Shown here: positions 34,596 through 43,688 of the stretch, piece after piece
Layout: every line of letters begins with the position of its first letter
Position numbering within the stretch: the stretch's first letter is position 1
Origin: Flaviramulus multivorans
GTDB taxonomy: Bacteria > Bacteroidota > Bacteroidia > Flavobacteriales > Flavobacteriaceae
Direction of reading: 5' to 3'
NCBI RefSeq assembly: GCF_021728415.1
Contig: NZ_JAKKDV010000001.1
Span: 539,977-603,976, forward strand
DNA: 64,000 bases
Position numbers and translations under genes: made by a program
Notes under the pieces: generated by a model
Told to the model about the DNA's origin: nothing
Seen by the model: the letters and a program-made list of their open reading frames with translations, nothing else
The model's database searches: none

Positions 34596-34669
34596 TGGAG
34601 AAGATCGGGCTCGAACCGACGACCTCTTGACTGCCAGTCAAGCGCTCTAGCCAACTGAGCTACATCCCC
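34596..34669 (-). tRNA. tRNA-Ala (anticodon GGC)
   Basis: A 74-nt cloverleaf on the minus strand. The anticodon loop is CTGGCAG, giving GGC, with a perfect CTTGA/TCAAG stem, and the T arm has GTTCGAGCC. The acceptor stem has G3.U70, the identity element of tRNA-Ala. CCA is not encoded. Confidence 0.95.
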
Positions 34670-34675
34670 ATTGAT

Positions 34676-35470
34676 TTATTTCATGCCTCTTAATACTAAA
34701 ACAGGAATGTTACTTGAAAAATCTTTTTTCATTATCTCGTTCTTTTCCCATTTTTTCGCAAAAAACCCTCTTTTACGCCTCACTACACATAACATGTCAG
34801 GGTTAAAAGAATGTAAATGTTGTAATACCCCTTGAAAAGTGGTAGCATTTTCAGTTTCGGTGATACTGTCTACAATAGCTTTTAAATTCTTTTTTATTTC
34901 AAAATCTCCATCGTTATAATAAGGAGTTTTTACTAATAATAAATGCACTCCAGCTTTAAAGTGTTTCTTTATAAAGGCTAAAGGTTTTAAGGCATTTTCC
35001 TTTTTTATTATTGCCGACTTTACGGCAAATAAAATATTACTTGCAGGTTTAAATTTATACCCTTCAGGTACAATAAGTGTTGGAATTTGAGTTTGTTTTA
35101 TAATTTTTCCTGATGTTTTACCTAAAAAAACTTCTTCATTAACAGAGTTTGTTCGGGGCTCAACTAAAATTAAATCAATATTTGCTGCTTTACTGGCTAA
35201 TTCTAAAGTATCAATAAGTTTTCCCTTTAAAACTTTTACCGTGATATCTACATTTTTAGTGTTTAACTTAGAAACCAAATCATTTAAATATGCTAAGCTT
35301 TCCTTTTCAATAATATCATCTACCTTAATCATAGTACCCGCTTTTGTGTAAACGTTATATATCTGTACTATAAAAAGCTTTGCGCCAAAATTTTGAGCAA
35401 AATCGACGGCATACTGTAAATGACTTAATACGTTTTTTGAAGTGCCTACAGGAACTAAAATATTCTTCAT
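34676..35470 (-). CDS. Universal stress protein family protein (tandem-like)
   Basis: The 264-residue protein starts MKNILVPVGTSKNVLSHLQY, the usual UspA N-terminus, and has a second, weaker half (NILFAVKSAIIKKENALKP) like two-domain Usp proteins of Bacteroidota. The ATP-binding glycine motif of UspA is not clear in the first half (ILVEPRTNSVNEEVFLGKTSG). Start ATG 35470 is chosen because the -7 box TACTTTTG lies at 35511-35518; the frame extends 18 codons upstream into it. Confidence 0.8.
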   Translation of the reverse strand: MKNILVPVGTSKNVLSHLQYAVDFAQNFGAKLFIVQIYNVYTKAGTMIKVDDIIEKESLAYLNDLVSKLNTKNVDITVKVLKGKLIDTLELASKAANIDLILVEPRTNSVNEEVFLGKTSGKIIKQTQIPTLIVPEGYKFKPASNILFAVKSAIIKKENALKPLAFIKKHFKAGVHLLLVKTPYYNDGDFEIKKNLKAIVDSITETENATTFQGVLQHLHSFNPDMLCVVRRKRGFFAKKWEKNEIMKKDFSSNIPVLVLRGMK

Positions 35471-35510
35471 ATCATAAAGTTTTAAAGCTAAATTTACAAT
35501 AAATTTGAGG

Positions 35511-35518
35511 CAAAAGTA
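35511..35518 (-). promoter_or_regulatory. Promoter -7 box of the universal stress protein gene
   Basis: TACTTTTG on the minus strand fits TAnnTTTG and gives a leader of about 35 nt to ATG 35470. Confidence 0.55.
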
Positions 35519-35528
35519 AAACATTTAA

Positions 35529-36029
35529 ATGATACGTAAGGCTTTACCTAAAGATATTGATGAACTTTTACAAATTACGAGAGCTTGTGCAGCCCATATG
35601 ATTAGTAATAATATTTTTCAATGGAACGAGTTTTACCCTAGTAAACAAGCCTTTTTAAACGACCTTGAACGCGAAGAATTATATGTTTTAGAGATTAAAA
35701 ATACCATTGTAGGGTGTATTACTATGTCTACCTTTATGGACGAAGAATATATTCCTATTAATTGGTTAACTCTAAACAATAACAATATTTACATCCATCG
35801 ATTGGCTATTCATCCAACCTATCAAGGAAAAGGTTATGCGCAAAAACTTATGGATTATGCAGAAGACTACTCAAAAGAGCATCACTTTAATTCTGTTCGT
35901 TTAGACACCTTTTCACAAAACCCTAGAAACGTTAAGTTTTACGAAAGTCGAGGTTATAAACGTTTGGGTGAAATCTTCTTTCCAAAACAAAGCATCTATC
36001 CTTTTTATTGTTACGAACTTGTATTTTGA
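35529..36029 (+). CDS. GNAT family N-acetyltransferase
   Basis: The 166-residue protein has the GNAT acetyl-CoA binding motif RLAIHPTYQGKGYAQKLMDY (Q/RxxGxG/A reads YQGKGYA) and the C-terminal NPRNVKFYESRGYKRLG. It transfers acetyl to an unknown amine. The stop overlaps the TTG start of the MATE gene by 4 bases (TTGA), so the two are coupled. Confidence 0.88.
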   Translation: MIRKALPKDIDELLQITRACAAHMISNNIFQWNEFYPSKQAFLNDLEREELYVLEIKNTIVGCITMSTFMDEEYIPINWLTLNNNNIYIHRLAIHPTYQGKGYAQKLMDYAEDYSKEHHFNSVRLDTFSQNPRNVKFYESRGYKRLGEIFFPKQSIYPFYCYELVF

Positions 36030-37360
36030 GTACAAATATTAGCCTAAAACATATAAACAAACTTGCAATTCCAGCTTTAATTTCTGGAATATCAGAACCT
36101 ATTTTATCATTAACTGATGCTGCAATTGTTGGAAATATTGATGTTAATGCAACCGAATCTCTTGCTGCTGTAGGTATTGTTACTACGTTTCTATCTATGC
36201 TTATTTGGGTTTTGGGGCAAACACGTAGTGCCATTTCATCCATAGTTTCACAATATGTGGGTGCGAATCAGCTAAATAAAGTAAAAAACCTTCCTTCCCA
36301 AGCTATATTTATTATAACCTCGTTAAGTATTTTAATTATAATTGGCACTTATCCCTTTGCTGAAAGTATCTTTAAACTTTACAACGCATCAAACCTAATT
36401 TTAGATTATTCTGTAGATTATTATAGAATACGCGTTTTTGGATTTCCTTTCACTTTGTTTACAATTGCTGTTTTTGGTGCTTTTAGAGGCTTGCAAAACA
36501 CCTACTATCCCATGGTTATAGCCATTTTAGGTGCCATACTAAATATTGTTTTAGATGTTGTTTTGGTTTATGGTGTTGATGGTATTATTCCTGCTTTAAA
36601 CATAAAAGGCGCCGCATACGCCAGTGTTATTGCGCAATTTATAATGGCTATTTTATCGGCTTATTATTTGCTTAAAAAAACACCTATCCCTTTAAAATTA
36701 AGTTTCCCTTTTAATAAAGAAATTAATCGGTTTGCATTAATGATTCTAAATCTTTTTATAAGAACCATTGCCTTAAATGTTACTTTATATTTTGCTAGTG
36801 CATTTGCTACTAGCTATGGGGCAAAATACATCGCGGCATATACTATTGCAATTAACTTATGGTTTTTAGGCGCTTTTATCATCGATGGTTATGCAAGTGC
36901 TGGCAATATTCTTTCAGGTAAACTATTGGGAGGAAAAGAATATGATTTACTTATAAAACTCAGTAATAAACTTATAAAATATGGAATTATTTTAGGTTTC
37001 GTTACTGCCATATTAGGAGCTATTTTTTATTATCCAATTGGGAGGGTTTTTACAAACGAACCAGAGGTATTAGATGCATTTTATTCAGTTTTTTACATCG
37101 TTTTACTTATGCAACCCTTGTGTGCATTAGCTTTTATTTTTGATGGGATGTTTAAAGGATTGGGCAGAATGAAGTATCTCCGCAATGTTTTGTTGTTTTC
37201 AACATTTTTAGTTTTTGTGCCTATTCTATTTGTATTAGACCACTTAAACTATAAACTTTACGCCATTTTTATCGCTTTAACCGTTTGGATAGCTGCTCGC
37301 GGTTTACCTTTAATCATAAAATTTAGACAACTATTTTTACCCCTAACACAAAAACAGTAA
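36026..37360 (+). CDS. MATE family efflux transporter
   Basis: The 444-residue membrane protein has 12 helices and MATE-like features: LAIPALISGISEPILSLTDA in the first helix, ESLAAVGIVTTF, AFRGLQNTYYPM and, in the second half, a repeat with GKLLGG. It exports cationic compounds using Na+ or H+. The start is TTG 36026, overlapping the GNAT stop; another in-frame TTG lies at 36008 inside the GNAT gene. Confidence 0.88.
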   Translation: MSTNISLKHINKLAIPALISGISEPILSLTDAAIVGNIDVNATESLAAVGIVTTFLSMLIWVLGQTRSAISSIVSQYVGANQLNKVKNLPSQAIFIITSLSILIIIGTYPFAESIFKLYNASNLILDYSVDYYRIRVFGFPFTLFTIAVFGAFRGLQNTYYPMVIAILGAILNIVLDVVLVYGVDGIIPALNIKGAAYASVIAQFIMAILSAYYLLKKTPIPLKLSFPFNKEINRFALMILNLFIRTIALNVTLYFASAFATSYGAKYIAAYTIAINLWFLGAFIIDGYASAGNILSGKLLGGKEYDLLIKLSNKLIKYGIILGFVTAILGAIFYYPIGRVFTNEPEVLDAFYSVFYIVLLMQPLCALAFIFDGMFKGLGRMKYLRNVLLFSTFLVFVPILFVLDHLNYKLYAIFIALTVWIAARGLPLIIKFRQLFLPLTQKQ

Positions 37361-37391
37361 CTTTATATTAATCTAATTTAAATCGAATATT

Positions 37392-37466
37392 ATGAATAGA
37401 GTGTTTCTTGTACTCGCAATCGTTTTAATTATAATTTACTTTTATAATAGAAACCGAAAACGCTAA
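37392..37466 (+). CDS. Candidate 24-residue single-helix membrane peptide
   Basis: A tiny ORF with ATG start (37392) and TAA stop reads MNRVFLVLAIVLIIIYFYNR then NRKR. It is one hydrophobic helix with a positively charged C-terminal tail, so the C-terminus should be cytoplasmic. It lies just after the MATE gene and 2 bp before the convergent oxygenase gene. The composition is just what a real membrane mini-protein would have, but an ORF this short could arise by chance. Confidence 0.45.
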   Translation: MNRVFLVLAIVLIIIYFYNRNRKR

Positions 37467-37467
37467 G

Positions 37468-38097
37468 TTAACGCGTTTTTAACCAACCTGTAATGCTTAA
37501 ACGTTCAGTATTTACGGGTTTCACTTCGTGTTCAATTATTTGGCTTTCAAAAATAACTACCCTACCAGGGAAGGGATAAATTACCTTTTCGCCTTCGTTT
37601 AAGTATAAAACCAGTTCGCCACCATATTCTGGCAACCAACCATCTTCATTTAAATAGCACACAAAAGATAATTTTCTTTTATCATCATTTTGAAAAGTAT
37701 CAATATGCTTTTTGTAAAAAGTGTTTTTTGGATAAATGGCATAATGAAACTCTTTCTGCAAAATCCCTAAAAAACAAGTTTTATTAAGGTAAGTCACCAA
37801 ATCATTTATTTTATTGAAAAAAAGGAGTTCATTATGGTTGGCTTTATCTTCATCCATCCACAAAATCAAATCGCCTCTAATAGATTTTACAATAGTTTCA
37901 TTTAGCTTATTACCAATCGCAGCTTTTTTAAAACCATCTTCTATTTGTCTTTCTAAAAGCGATGCTCTTAACAAACTAACCTCGTCGTCAGAGAAAAAGT
38001 TTTCTATAACGCTATATCGCTGTGTGGCGATATCCGAAATTATTTTTTCGTATAATGAGTTTTCTACAAACTCAATAGCTTCAAATAAGTGACTCAT
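37468..38097 (-). CDS. 2OG-Fe(II) oxygenase superfamily protein
   Basis: The 209-residue protein has a double-stranded beta-helix core with iron ligands in HIDTFQN (HxD), then a distal His in IIEHEVKPV, and 2-oxoglutarate-binding Arg in TERLSITGW. The SFVCYLNEDGWLPEYGGELV segment is typical of prolyl-4-hydroxylase-like oxygenases. It likely hydroxylates a protein or nucleotide substrate that cannot be identified. Divergent from queD. Confidence 0.82.
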   Translation of the reverse strand: MSHLFEAIEFVENSLYEKIISDIATQRYSVIENFFSDDEVSLLRASLLERQIEDGFKKAAIGNKLNETIVKSIRGDLILWMDEDKANHNELLFFNKINDLVTYLNKTCFLGILQKEFHYAIYPKNTFYKKHIDTFQNDDKRKLSFVCYLNEDGWLPEYGGELVLYLNEGEKVIYPFPGRVVIFESQIIEHEVKPVNTERLSITGWLKTR

Positions 38098-38178
38098 TAA
38101 TTAAATAATAACCATTTATCCAGAGCGAATAAAAGTGCGCAAATGTAATCTAAAAATGCATTCATAAAACAAAATGAA

Positions 38179-38186
38179 TATCTTTG
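38179..38186 (+). promoter_or_regulatory. Promoter -7 box of queD
   Basis: TATCTTTG fits TAnnTTTG and sits 23 bp before ATG 38209. Confidence 0.55.
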
Positions 38187-38208
38187 TGTCCTAAAATATT
38201 TTATTCAA

Positions 38209-38661
38209 ATGAGTGGGATACGAATAACTAAACAATTTTCTTTCGAAACTGGTCATGCCCTTTACGGTTACGACGGTAAATGCAAAAATGTACATGGGCA
38301 TAGTTACAAGCTTTCTGTAACTGTGTTTGGCAAACCTATTGCCGACAAAACCCATGTAAAATATGGTATGGTTATCGATTTTAGCGACCTTAAAAAAATC
38401 GTGAAAGAAGAAATAGTAAATGTTTTTGACCACGCTACCGTTTTTAATAAAAACACGCCTCATGTAGAACTTGCAAAAGAACTTGAAGATAGAGGTCATA
38501 ACGTACTACTTGTAGATTATCAACCCACCAGCGAAATGATGGTTATTGATTTTGCTTCAAAAATTAAAAAGCGTTTACCCAATCACATTACCCTATACGC
38601 GTTAAAATTACAGGAAACCGAAACCTCTTATGCAGAGTGGTACGCTTACGATAATATTTAG
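38209..38661 (+). CDS. queD: 6-carboxytetrahydropterin synthase
   Basis: The 150-residue enzyme of the PTPS fold makes 6-carboxy-5,6,7,8-tetrahydropterin on the way to queuosine. Zn ligands are His16, His29 and His31 (FETGHALYG, CKNVHGHSY) with Cys25 as a catalytic residue, and the DHATVFN region and LQETETSYAEW Glu complete the site. The length is typical. A monocistronic unit with its own promoter. Confidence 0.9.
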   Translation: MSGIRITKQFSFETGHALYGYDGKCKNVHGHSYKLSVTVFGKPIADKTHVKYGMVIDFSDLKKIVKEEIVNVFDHATVFNKNTPHVELAKELEDRGHNVLLVDYQPTSEMMVIDFASKIKKRLPNHITLYALKLQETETSYAEWYAYDNI

Positions 38662-38747
38662 GGCGTTCCCCCGAAACAAATTCGGGGTCGGGCTTTCGCA
38701 AGTCGCTATCAACGGGTAGCTCCAACAATTGCTCAATCCCTAACGCA
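38662..38747 (-). repeat. Dispersed intergenic element, copy 3 (minus strand)
   Basis: Read on the minus strand it begins GCGTTAGGGATTGAGCAATT and ends GAAAGCCCGACCCCGAAT followed by GGGGGAACGCC, the same frame as copies at 22761 and 54783, with a different middle. A small hairpin CGCAAAG/CTTTGCG (38744-38762) lies just outside. Confidence 0.55.
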
Positions 38748-38785
38748 AAGCATAACTTTGCGAAAACATTTTCTATATTTACAGC

Positions 38786-39538
38786 ATGCAAATTCCAAAA
38801 GGGAAAAAAATATATTTCGCTTCCGACAATCATTTAGGAGCCCCAACTTCTGAGGCTTCATTACCTCGCGAAAAAAAATTCGTAGCTTGGTTAGATGATG
38901 TAAAACAAGATGCTGCTGCCATTTTCCTGTTAGGGGATTTATTCGATTTTTGGTTTGAATATAATAAAGTAGTGCCTAAAGGATTTACACGCACCCTAGG
39001 GAAGCTTGCTGAAATTACCGACTCAGGAATACCTGTGTATTATTTTGTTGGTAATCACGACCTCTGGATGAATGGTTATTTTGAAGACGAACTTAACATC
39101 CCTGTATACCACAAACCAAAAGAGTTCACGTTCAATAACAAAACATTTTTTATAGGGCATGGCGATGGTTTAGGGCCTTACGACAAAGGCTATAAACGCA
39201 TGAAAAAAGTGTTTACAAATCCATTTTTTAAATGGCTTTTTAAATGGTTGCACCCGGATTTAGGCGTACGTTTGGCGCAATATCTATCTGTTAAAAACAA
39301 ACTTATTTCTGGCGATGATGATACTAAGTTTTTAGGAGAAGACAACGAATGGTTAGTTCAATATTCAAAAGAAAAATTGAAAGAACAACACCGCGATTAT
39401 TTTGTTTTTGGGCATAGGCATCTACCCCTAGAAATAGACTTAGATAAAAAATCGAAATACATAAACTTAGGTGATTGGATAACGTATTACACTTACGGTG
39501 TTTTTAATGGAGAAACGTTTGAATTGAAGAAATATTAA
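38786..39538 (+). CDS. lpxH: UDP-2,3-diacylglucosamine diphosphatase
   Basis: The 250-residue calcineurin-fold enzyme cleaves UDP-2,3-diacylglucosamine to lipid X in lipid A synthesis. Motifs are ASDNHLGAPTSE, LLGDLFDFWFEY, VGNHDLWM, GHGDGLGPYD and VFGHRHLP in the right order. The second residue of the first motif reads DNH in place of the usual DxH, still with Asp and His. Length is normal. Confidence 0.92.
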   Translation: MQIPKGKKIYFASDNHLGAPTSEASLPREKKFVAWLDDVKQDAAAIFLLGDLFDFWFEYNKVVPKGFTRTLGKLAEITDSGIPVYYFVGNHDLWMNGYFEDELNIPVYHKPKEFTFNNKTFFIGHGDGLGPYDKGYKRMKKVFTNPFFKWLFKWLHPDLGVRLAQYLSVKNKLISGDDDTKFLGEDNEWLVQYSKEKLKEQHRDYFVFGHRHLPLEIDLDKKSKYINLGDWITYYTYGVFNGETFELKKY

Positions 39539-40803
39539 TCTTCTTTTTCATGTTCTTCTATATCTTTTCTTAAATCAAGATTACGTAACGACTTATTTTT
39601 AACCCCTATTATTGCTACAATAACAAGCGTCATTGTTCCACCAAGAACAACTGCTAATGGTGCGCCAAAAATTCGTGCAGCTACACCGCTTTCTAGAGCT
39701 CCAAGTTCATTAGAAGACCCAACAAACATGGAGTTAACTGCTCCTACCCGACCTCTCATATCATCAGGTGTTTTGAGTTGAAGAATCGTTTGGCGAACTA
39801 CCATGGAAATCCCATCAAAAACACCGGAAAAGAACAACGCTATAACACTAAGCCATAAAAGTTTTGAAGCTCCAAAAATTATCATAAAAACACCAAACCC
39901 AAAAACTGAAATAAGTAATTTTTTTCCAGTATTTTTTGTAATAGGAATATAAGTAGTTGCTAACATGGTAATAATACTGCCTGAAGACAATGCCGCATTT
40001 AACAAACCAAACCCTTTTGGTCCCGCATTTAAAACATCTGTTGCAAATACAGCAAAAATGGCAACCGCTCCTCCAAACAAAACCGCAATCATATCTAACG
40101 TTAAAGCGCCTAATATAACTTTGTCCTTAAAAACAAAATTAAGTCCGGCTTTAAGACTCTTTTTCACTGATTCGCCCACAACTTTATTGAAAATTGGTTT
40201 CTTTGCTATAAAAAATACTAGAAACAATGCTAACATAACTAATAAAAATATTATGCCAAGTGTATAATGAACACCAATCCATGCAATTAAAAAGCCTCCG
40301 AACAAAGCGCCAAAAACACTAGCGCCTTTCCATGTGCTACTGCTCCATGTTGCTGCATTGGGATATATTTTTTTTGGAACCAAAAGCCCTATGAGCGAAA
40401 AAATAGTTGGACCGAAGAAAGACCTTAAAACGCCACCAAAAAATACCAATGCATAAATTCCTAGTAAAATTGTATATGTCTCCCAGGTGGATTCAATTCT
40501 ATTTGATGTTAACCAAAACAATCCAAAGCTTATTAAAGAAAACAAAGCAATGCAAAGTGCAAATAGATTTCGCTTTTCCTTCTTATCTACAATATGTCCT
40601 GCAAAAGGTGCAAACAAGAAAGCAGGTATAAATTCGCAAAGACCAATAATCCCTAAAGAAAGAGGATCTTTAGTTAAGGCATACACTTGCCATTCTATAA
40701 CTACAAATTGCATTGACCATCCAAAAACTAATGCAAAACGGAGTAATAAAAAAATATTGAATTCTTTTATTCTTAAGGCTGCGTACGGATCGGTTTTTGA
40801 CAT
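39535..40803 (-). CDS. MFS transporter (EntS/DHA3-like)
   Basis: The 422-residue protein has 12 predicted helices. It has SMQFVVIEWQVYALTKDPLS and HIVDKKEKRNLFALC (the loop 2-3 D.kekR motif), and late VRQTILQLKTPDDMRGRVGAVN, typical of EntS/YhhT-like exporters. The substrate is unknown. Its end overlaps the lpxH end by 4 bp on the opposite strand, and it follows recJ by 3 bp so is likely co-transcribed with it. Confidence 0.85.
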   Translation of the reverse strand: MSKTDPYAALRIKEFNIFLLLRFALVFGWSMQFVVIEWQVYALTKDPLSLGIIGLCEFIPAFLFAPFAGHIVDKKEKRNLFALCIALFSLISFGLFWLTSNRIESTWETYTILLGIYALVFFGGVLRSFFGPTIFSLIGLLVPKKIYPNAATWSSSTWKGASVFGALFGGFLIAWIGVHYTLGIIFLLVMLALFLVFFIAKKPIFNKVVGESVKKSLKAGLNFVFKDKVILGALTLDMIAVLFGGAVAIFAVFATDVLNAGPKGFGLLNAALSSGSIITMLATTYIPITKNTGKKLLISVFGFGVFMIIFGASKLLWLSVIALFFSGVFDGISMVVRQTILQLKTPDDMRGRVGAVNSMFVGSSNELGALESGVAARIFGAPLAVVLGGTMTLVIVAIIGVKNKSLRNLDLRKDIEEHEKED

Positions 40804-40806
40804 AAA

Positions 40807-42501
40807 CTAAGCTTTAAGATCTCTTAACTTAAGTTGCAGATTGATATTTCCTTGCCATTCGTTCTCATCAATTGAATAAACCGCTTTAAATGGTTCGCCA
40901 TCAGAAATGATTTCGTATTTATCACCCATGCTAAACCCAATGGCAACAAACCTGCTAGAGGAGTTTGGTTGGGTTGCTGTTAATCGTAAATGCGTTTTAT
41001 CTGCTCCGACACATTTGCCATAACCAGTATCAATTAATTCATCGGTCATAAAAACGGGTGTCATATTACTTGGACCATAAGGTGCAAATTGTTTCAAGAT
41101 TCTATAAAATTTAGGAGTAATATCATTTAAATCAATCTTACAATCAATCTTAATTTCAGGGGTTAATAAATTCCTGTCAATAGTTTTGGAAACTTCATCT
41201 TCAAAAGCTTGCTTAAAAGCTTCGTAATTTTCTTCTTTTAGTGTTAAACCTGCGGCATATTTATGCCCCCCAAACTGTTCAATGTATTGACTACAAGACT
41301 CAATAGCATTATAAATATCAAAATCTCTTACCGATCGTGCTGATGCCGCTAACTTATCACCGCTCTTTGTAAATACCAAAGTTGGTCTGTAGTAAGTTTC
41401 GGTTAATCTTGATGCTACTATTCCAATAACACCTTTGTGCCAATTTTTATCATAAACAACGGTAGTAAGGCGGTTTTCCTCCTTGTTTACTTCAATTTGT
41501 TTTAAAGCCTCTTCCGTTATCTGTTTGTCCGTTTCGCGTCTATCTAAATTGTAATCATTAATCTCAGCAGCATATTTATTTGCCATATCCTCTTCCTCCT
41601 CAACCAATAGGGAAACTGCAAAATTACCATGCTTCATGCGTCCAGCCGCATTAATACGAGGTGCCACCACAAAAACAACATCAGTAATTGTAAGTTCTGT
41701 TTTTTCAACCTGGTCAAGTATGGCTTTAATTCCATATCTAGGATTGGTATTTATAACTTTTAATCCAAAATAAGCAAGCACTCTGTTTTCTCCATCAATT
41801 GGTACAATATCGGCTCCAATAGCTGCAGCTACTAGGTCCATATATTCCGTTAAATCTTTTGCAGATTTTCCTTGTTTTGAGGCTAAGGCTTGCACAAGCT
41901 TAAACCCAACACCGCAACCACATAGTTCTTTATACGGGTAATTACAATCTTCCCGCTTAGGGTCTAAAACTGCTACAGCTTCTGGTATTTTGTCTCCAGG
42001 TCTGTGGTGGTCACATATAATAAAATCTATTCCTAATTTTTTAGCATGTTCTACTTTTTCAACAGACTTTATCCCACAATCTAAGGCTATGATAAGGCTA
42101 AAATCATTCTCTAAAGCAAAGTTGATGCCTTTGTAAGAAATCCCATAACCTTCATCATATCTGTTTGGAATATAGGTATAAACTAAATTGTGCCTCGTTT
42201 TTAAATATGATGACATCAAAGCCACAGCAGTCGTTCCATCTACGTCATAGTCGCCATAAACCAAAATATTCTCTTTGTTAGCAATAGCTTTTTCAATTCT
42301 GGCAACTGCTTTATCCATATCTTTCATTAAAAATGGATCGTGCAAATGCTTTAAGCTTGGTCTAAAAAATCGTTTGGCATCATCAAAAGTTTCAATACCA
42401 CGTTGAATCAATAAAGTCGCGGTAACAGCATCTACTTGAAGTGCTTTTTGTAAGGCTTCAACTTTTTTAGAGACTGGTTTAGGCTTTAGGGTCCAACGCA
42501 T
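40807..42501 (-). CDS. recJ: Single-stranded-DNA-specific exonuclease RecJ
   Basis: The 564-residue 5'-3' exonuclease has the DHH-family motifs: VYGDYDVDGTTAVALMSSY, ALDCGIKSVE, FIICDHHRPGD, DLVAAAIGADIVP. The C-terminal half has the DHHA1 domain (NRLTTVVYDKNWHKGVIGIV, GGHKYAAGLTL) and an OB-fold (about 460-560). It acts in recombination and mismatch repair. It is upstream of an MFS gene on the same strand. Confidence 0.95.
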   Translation of the reverse strand: MRWTLKPKPVSKKVEALQKALQVDAVTATLLIQRGIETFDDAKRFFRPSLKHLHDPFLMKDMDKAVARIEKAIANKENILVYGDYDVDGTTAVALMSSYLKTRHNLVYTYIPNRYDEGYGISYKGINFALENDFSLIIALDCGIKSVEKVEHAKKLGIDFIICDHHRPGDKIPEAVAVLDPKREDCNYPYKELCGCGVGFKLVQALASKQGKSAKDLTEYMDLVAAAIGADIVPIDGENRVLAYFGLKVINTNPRYGIKAILDQVEKTELTITDVVFVVAPRINAAGRMKHGNFAVSLLVEEEEDMANKYAAEINDYNLDRRETDKQITEEALKQIEVNKEENRLTTVVYDKNWHKGVIGIVASRLTETYYRPTLVFTKSGDKLAASARSVRDFDIYNAIESCSQYIEQFGGHKYAAGLTLKEENYEAFKQAFEDEVSKTIDRNLLTPEIKIDCKIDLNDITPKFYRILKQFAPYGPSNMTPVFMTDELIDTGYGKCVGADKTHLRLTATQPNSSSRFVAIGFSMGDKYEIISDGEPFKAVYSIDENEWQGNINLQLKLRDLKA

Positions 42502-42527
42502 AAATTAATCAGAAAAAATCTAACTGT

Positions 42528-42950
42528 TTATTTTTTATGAAAGTGAGTTTCTATGTTTAATTTAGAAAATTGGCGAAACATTTCCATAACGCCGCAATAT
42601 TTTTCAATAGATAAATCTACTGCTTTTTGAAGTTTCTTTTCGTTTAAATTGCCTCCATAAAAATGGAAGTGCATAGCGACTTTATCGTAATATTTTGGGT
42701 GTTCTTCAGTAAGGTTTGCTTCAATTTCAATTTTAAAATCATCAACTTCTAGCTTCATTTTTTTTATCAGAGAAGCTACATCTAACCCTGAACAGCCCGC
42801 TAAACTTGATAACATCAATGCTTTTGGTCTATAGCCTTCTCCATTACCTCCATTTTCTGCTCCAGCATCCATAAACAAATTATGCCCTGATGGATTGGTG
42901 CTTTCAAATTTCATGTTTCCCAACCAAGTTGTAGTAATATGATTTGTCAT
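42528..42950 (-). CDS. OsmC family peroxiredoxin-like protein
   Basis: The 140-residue protein has the OsmC fold with both conserved cysteines: Cys53 in SSLAGCSGLDVAS and Cys119 in IEKYCGVMEMFRQF. Such proteins reduce organic hydroperoxides. It lies 60 bp from a divergent AhpD-like gene, and 26 bp upstream of recJ on the same strand. Length is normal. Confidence 0.88.
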   Translation of the reverse strand: MTNHITTTWLGNMKFESTNPSGHNLFMDAGAENGGNGEGYRPKALMLSSLAGCSGLDVASLIKKMKLEVDDFKIEIEANLTEEHPKYYDKVAMHFHFYGGNLNEKKLQKAVDLSIEKYCGVMEMFRQFSKLNIETHFHKK

Positions 42951-43010
42951 TTTCTTCTGAGTAATTTTTCGTTTCTTGTAGCATCAAAAATACTATTTAA
43001 AAAATTAATT

Positions 43011-43601
43011 ATGCCTTTAGTAACACCATTATCTGCAAACCACGATTTAGAAACCAAAGAACTTGCTGAATTCTTTAATGAAACCTTGGGTTTTTGCCCT
43101 AATTCAGTATTGACTATGCAGCGACGTCCTGCCATTAGTAAAGCTTTTATAAACTTAAATAAAGCGGTTATGGCGAATGAGGGCAGAGTTACCTCAGCGT
43201 TAAAACGTATGATTGCTTGGGTTTCGAGCAACGCTACGGGTTGCAGATATTGTCAAGCGCACGCTATACGTGCAGCAGAGCGTTATGGGGCAGAACAAGA
43301 ACACCTAGATAATATTTGGGAATACAGAACACATCCCGCTTTTAATGATGCCGAACGTGCTGCTCTAGATTTTAGTTTAGCGGCGAGTCAAGTGCCAAAT
43401 GCCGTGGATGAAAACATTAAAAAGCAATTATACGAGCATTGGGATGAAGGTGAAATTGTTGAAATGCTGGGTGTAATTTCCTTGTTTGGATATTTGAATA
43501 GATGGAATGACAGCATGGGAACTAGTATTGAAGATGGCGCTGTTGAAAGTGGTGAACAATATTTAGGAAAACATGGATGGGAGAAAGGGAAGCATGTTTA
43601 G
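43011..43601 (+). CDS. AhpD-like/carboxymuconolactone decarboxylase family protein
   Basis: The 196-residue protein has the AhpD-type active-site motif TGCRYCQAH with Cys78, Cys81 and His84 in an all-helical fold. It probably acts as a disulfide reductase or peroxidase, consistent with the adjacent OsmC gene. Start ATG 43011 gives MPLVTPLSANHDLETKELAE; an upstream in-frame ATG at 42939 lies inside the OsmC gene and is rejected. Confidence 0.85.
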   Translation: MPLVTPLSANHDLETKELAEFFNETLGFCPNSVLTMQRRPAISKAFINLNKAVMANEGRVTSALKRMIAWVSSNATGCRYCQAHAIRAAERYGAEQEHLDNIWEYRTHPAFNDAERAALDFSLAASQVPNAVDENIKKQLYEHWDEGEIVEMLGVISLFGYLNRWNDSMGTSIEDGAVESGEQYLGKHGWEKGKHV

Positions 43602-43648
43602 ATTGTTAGACTTTTGGTCTCAATCCTTTTAGATAAATCAGATTGAAT

Positions 43649-43673
43649 CCTTTCCAGAAACGGGAAGGTTTTT
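43649..43673 (+). terminator. Terminator after the AhpD-like gene
   Basis: CCTTTCC (43649-43655) pairs with GGGAAGG (43662-43668) with one G-U pair and is followed by T5. Confidence 0.6.
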
Positions 43674-43688
43674 CTATTAAATTATGTG

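Noticed and set aside
40487-40810. 107-residue plus-strand ORF opposite the MFS gene
   Set aside because: Shadow ORF inside the N-terminal coding region of the MFS transporter.
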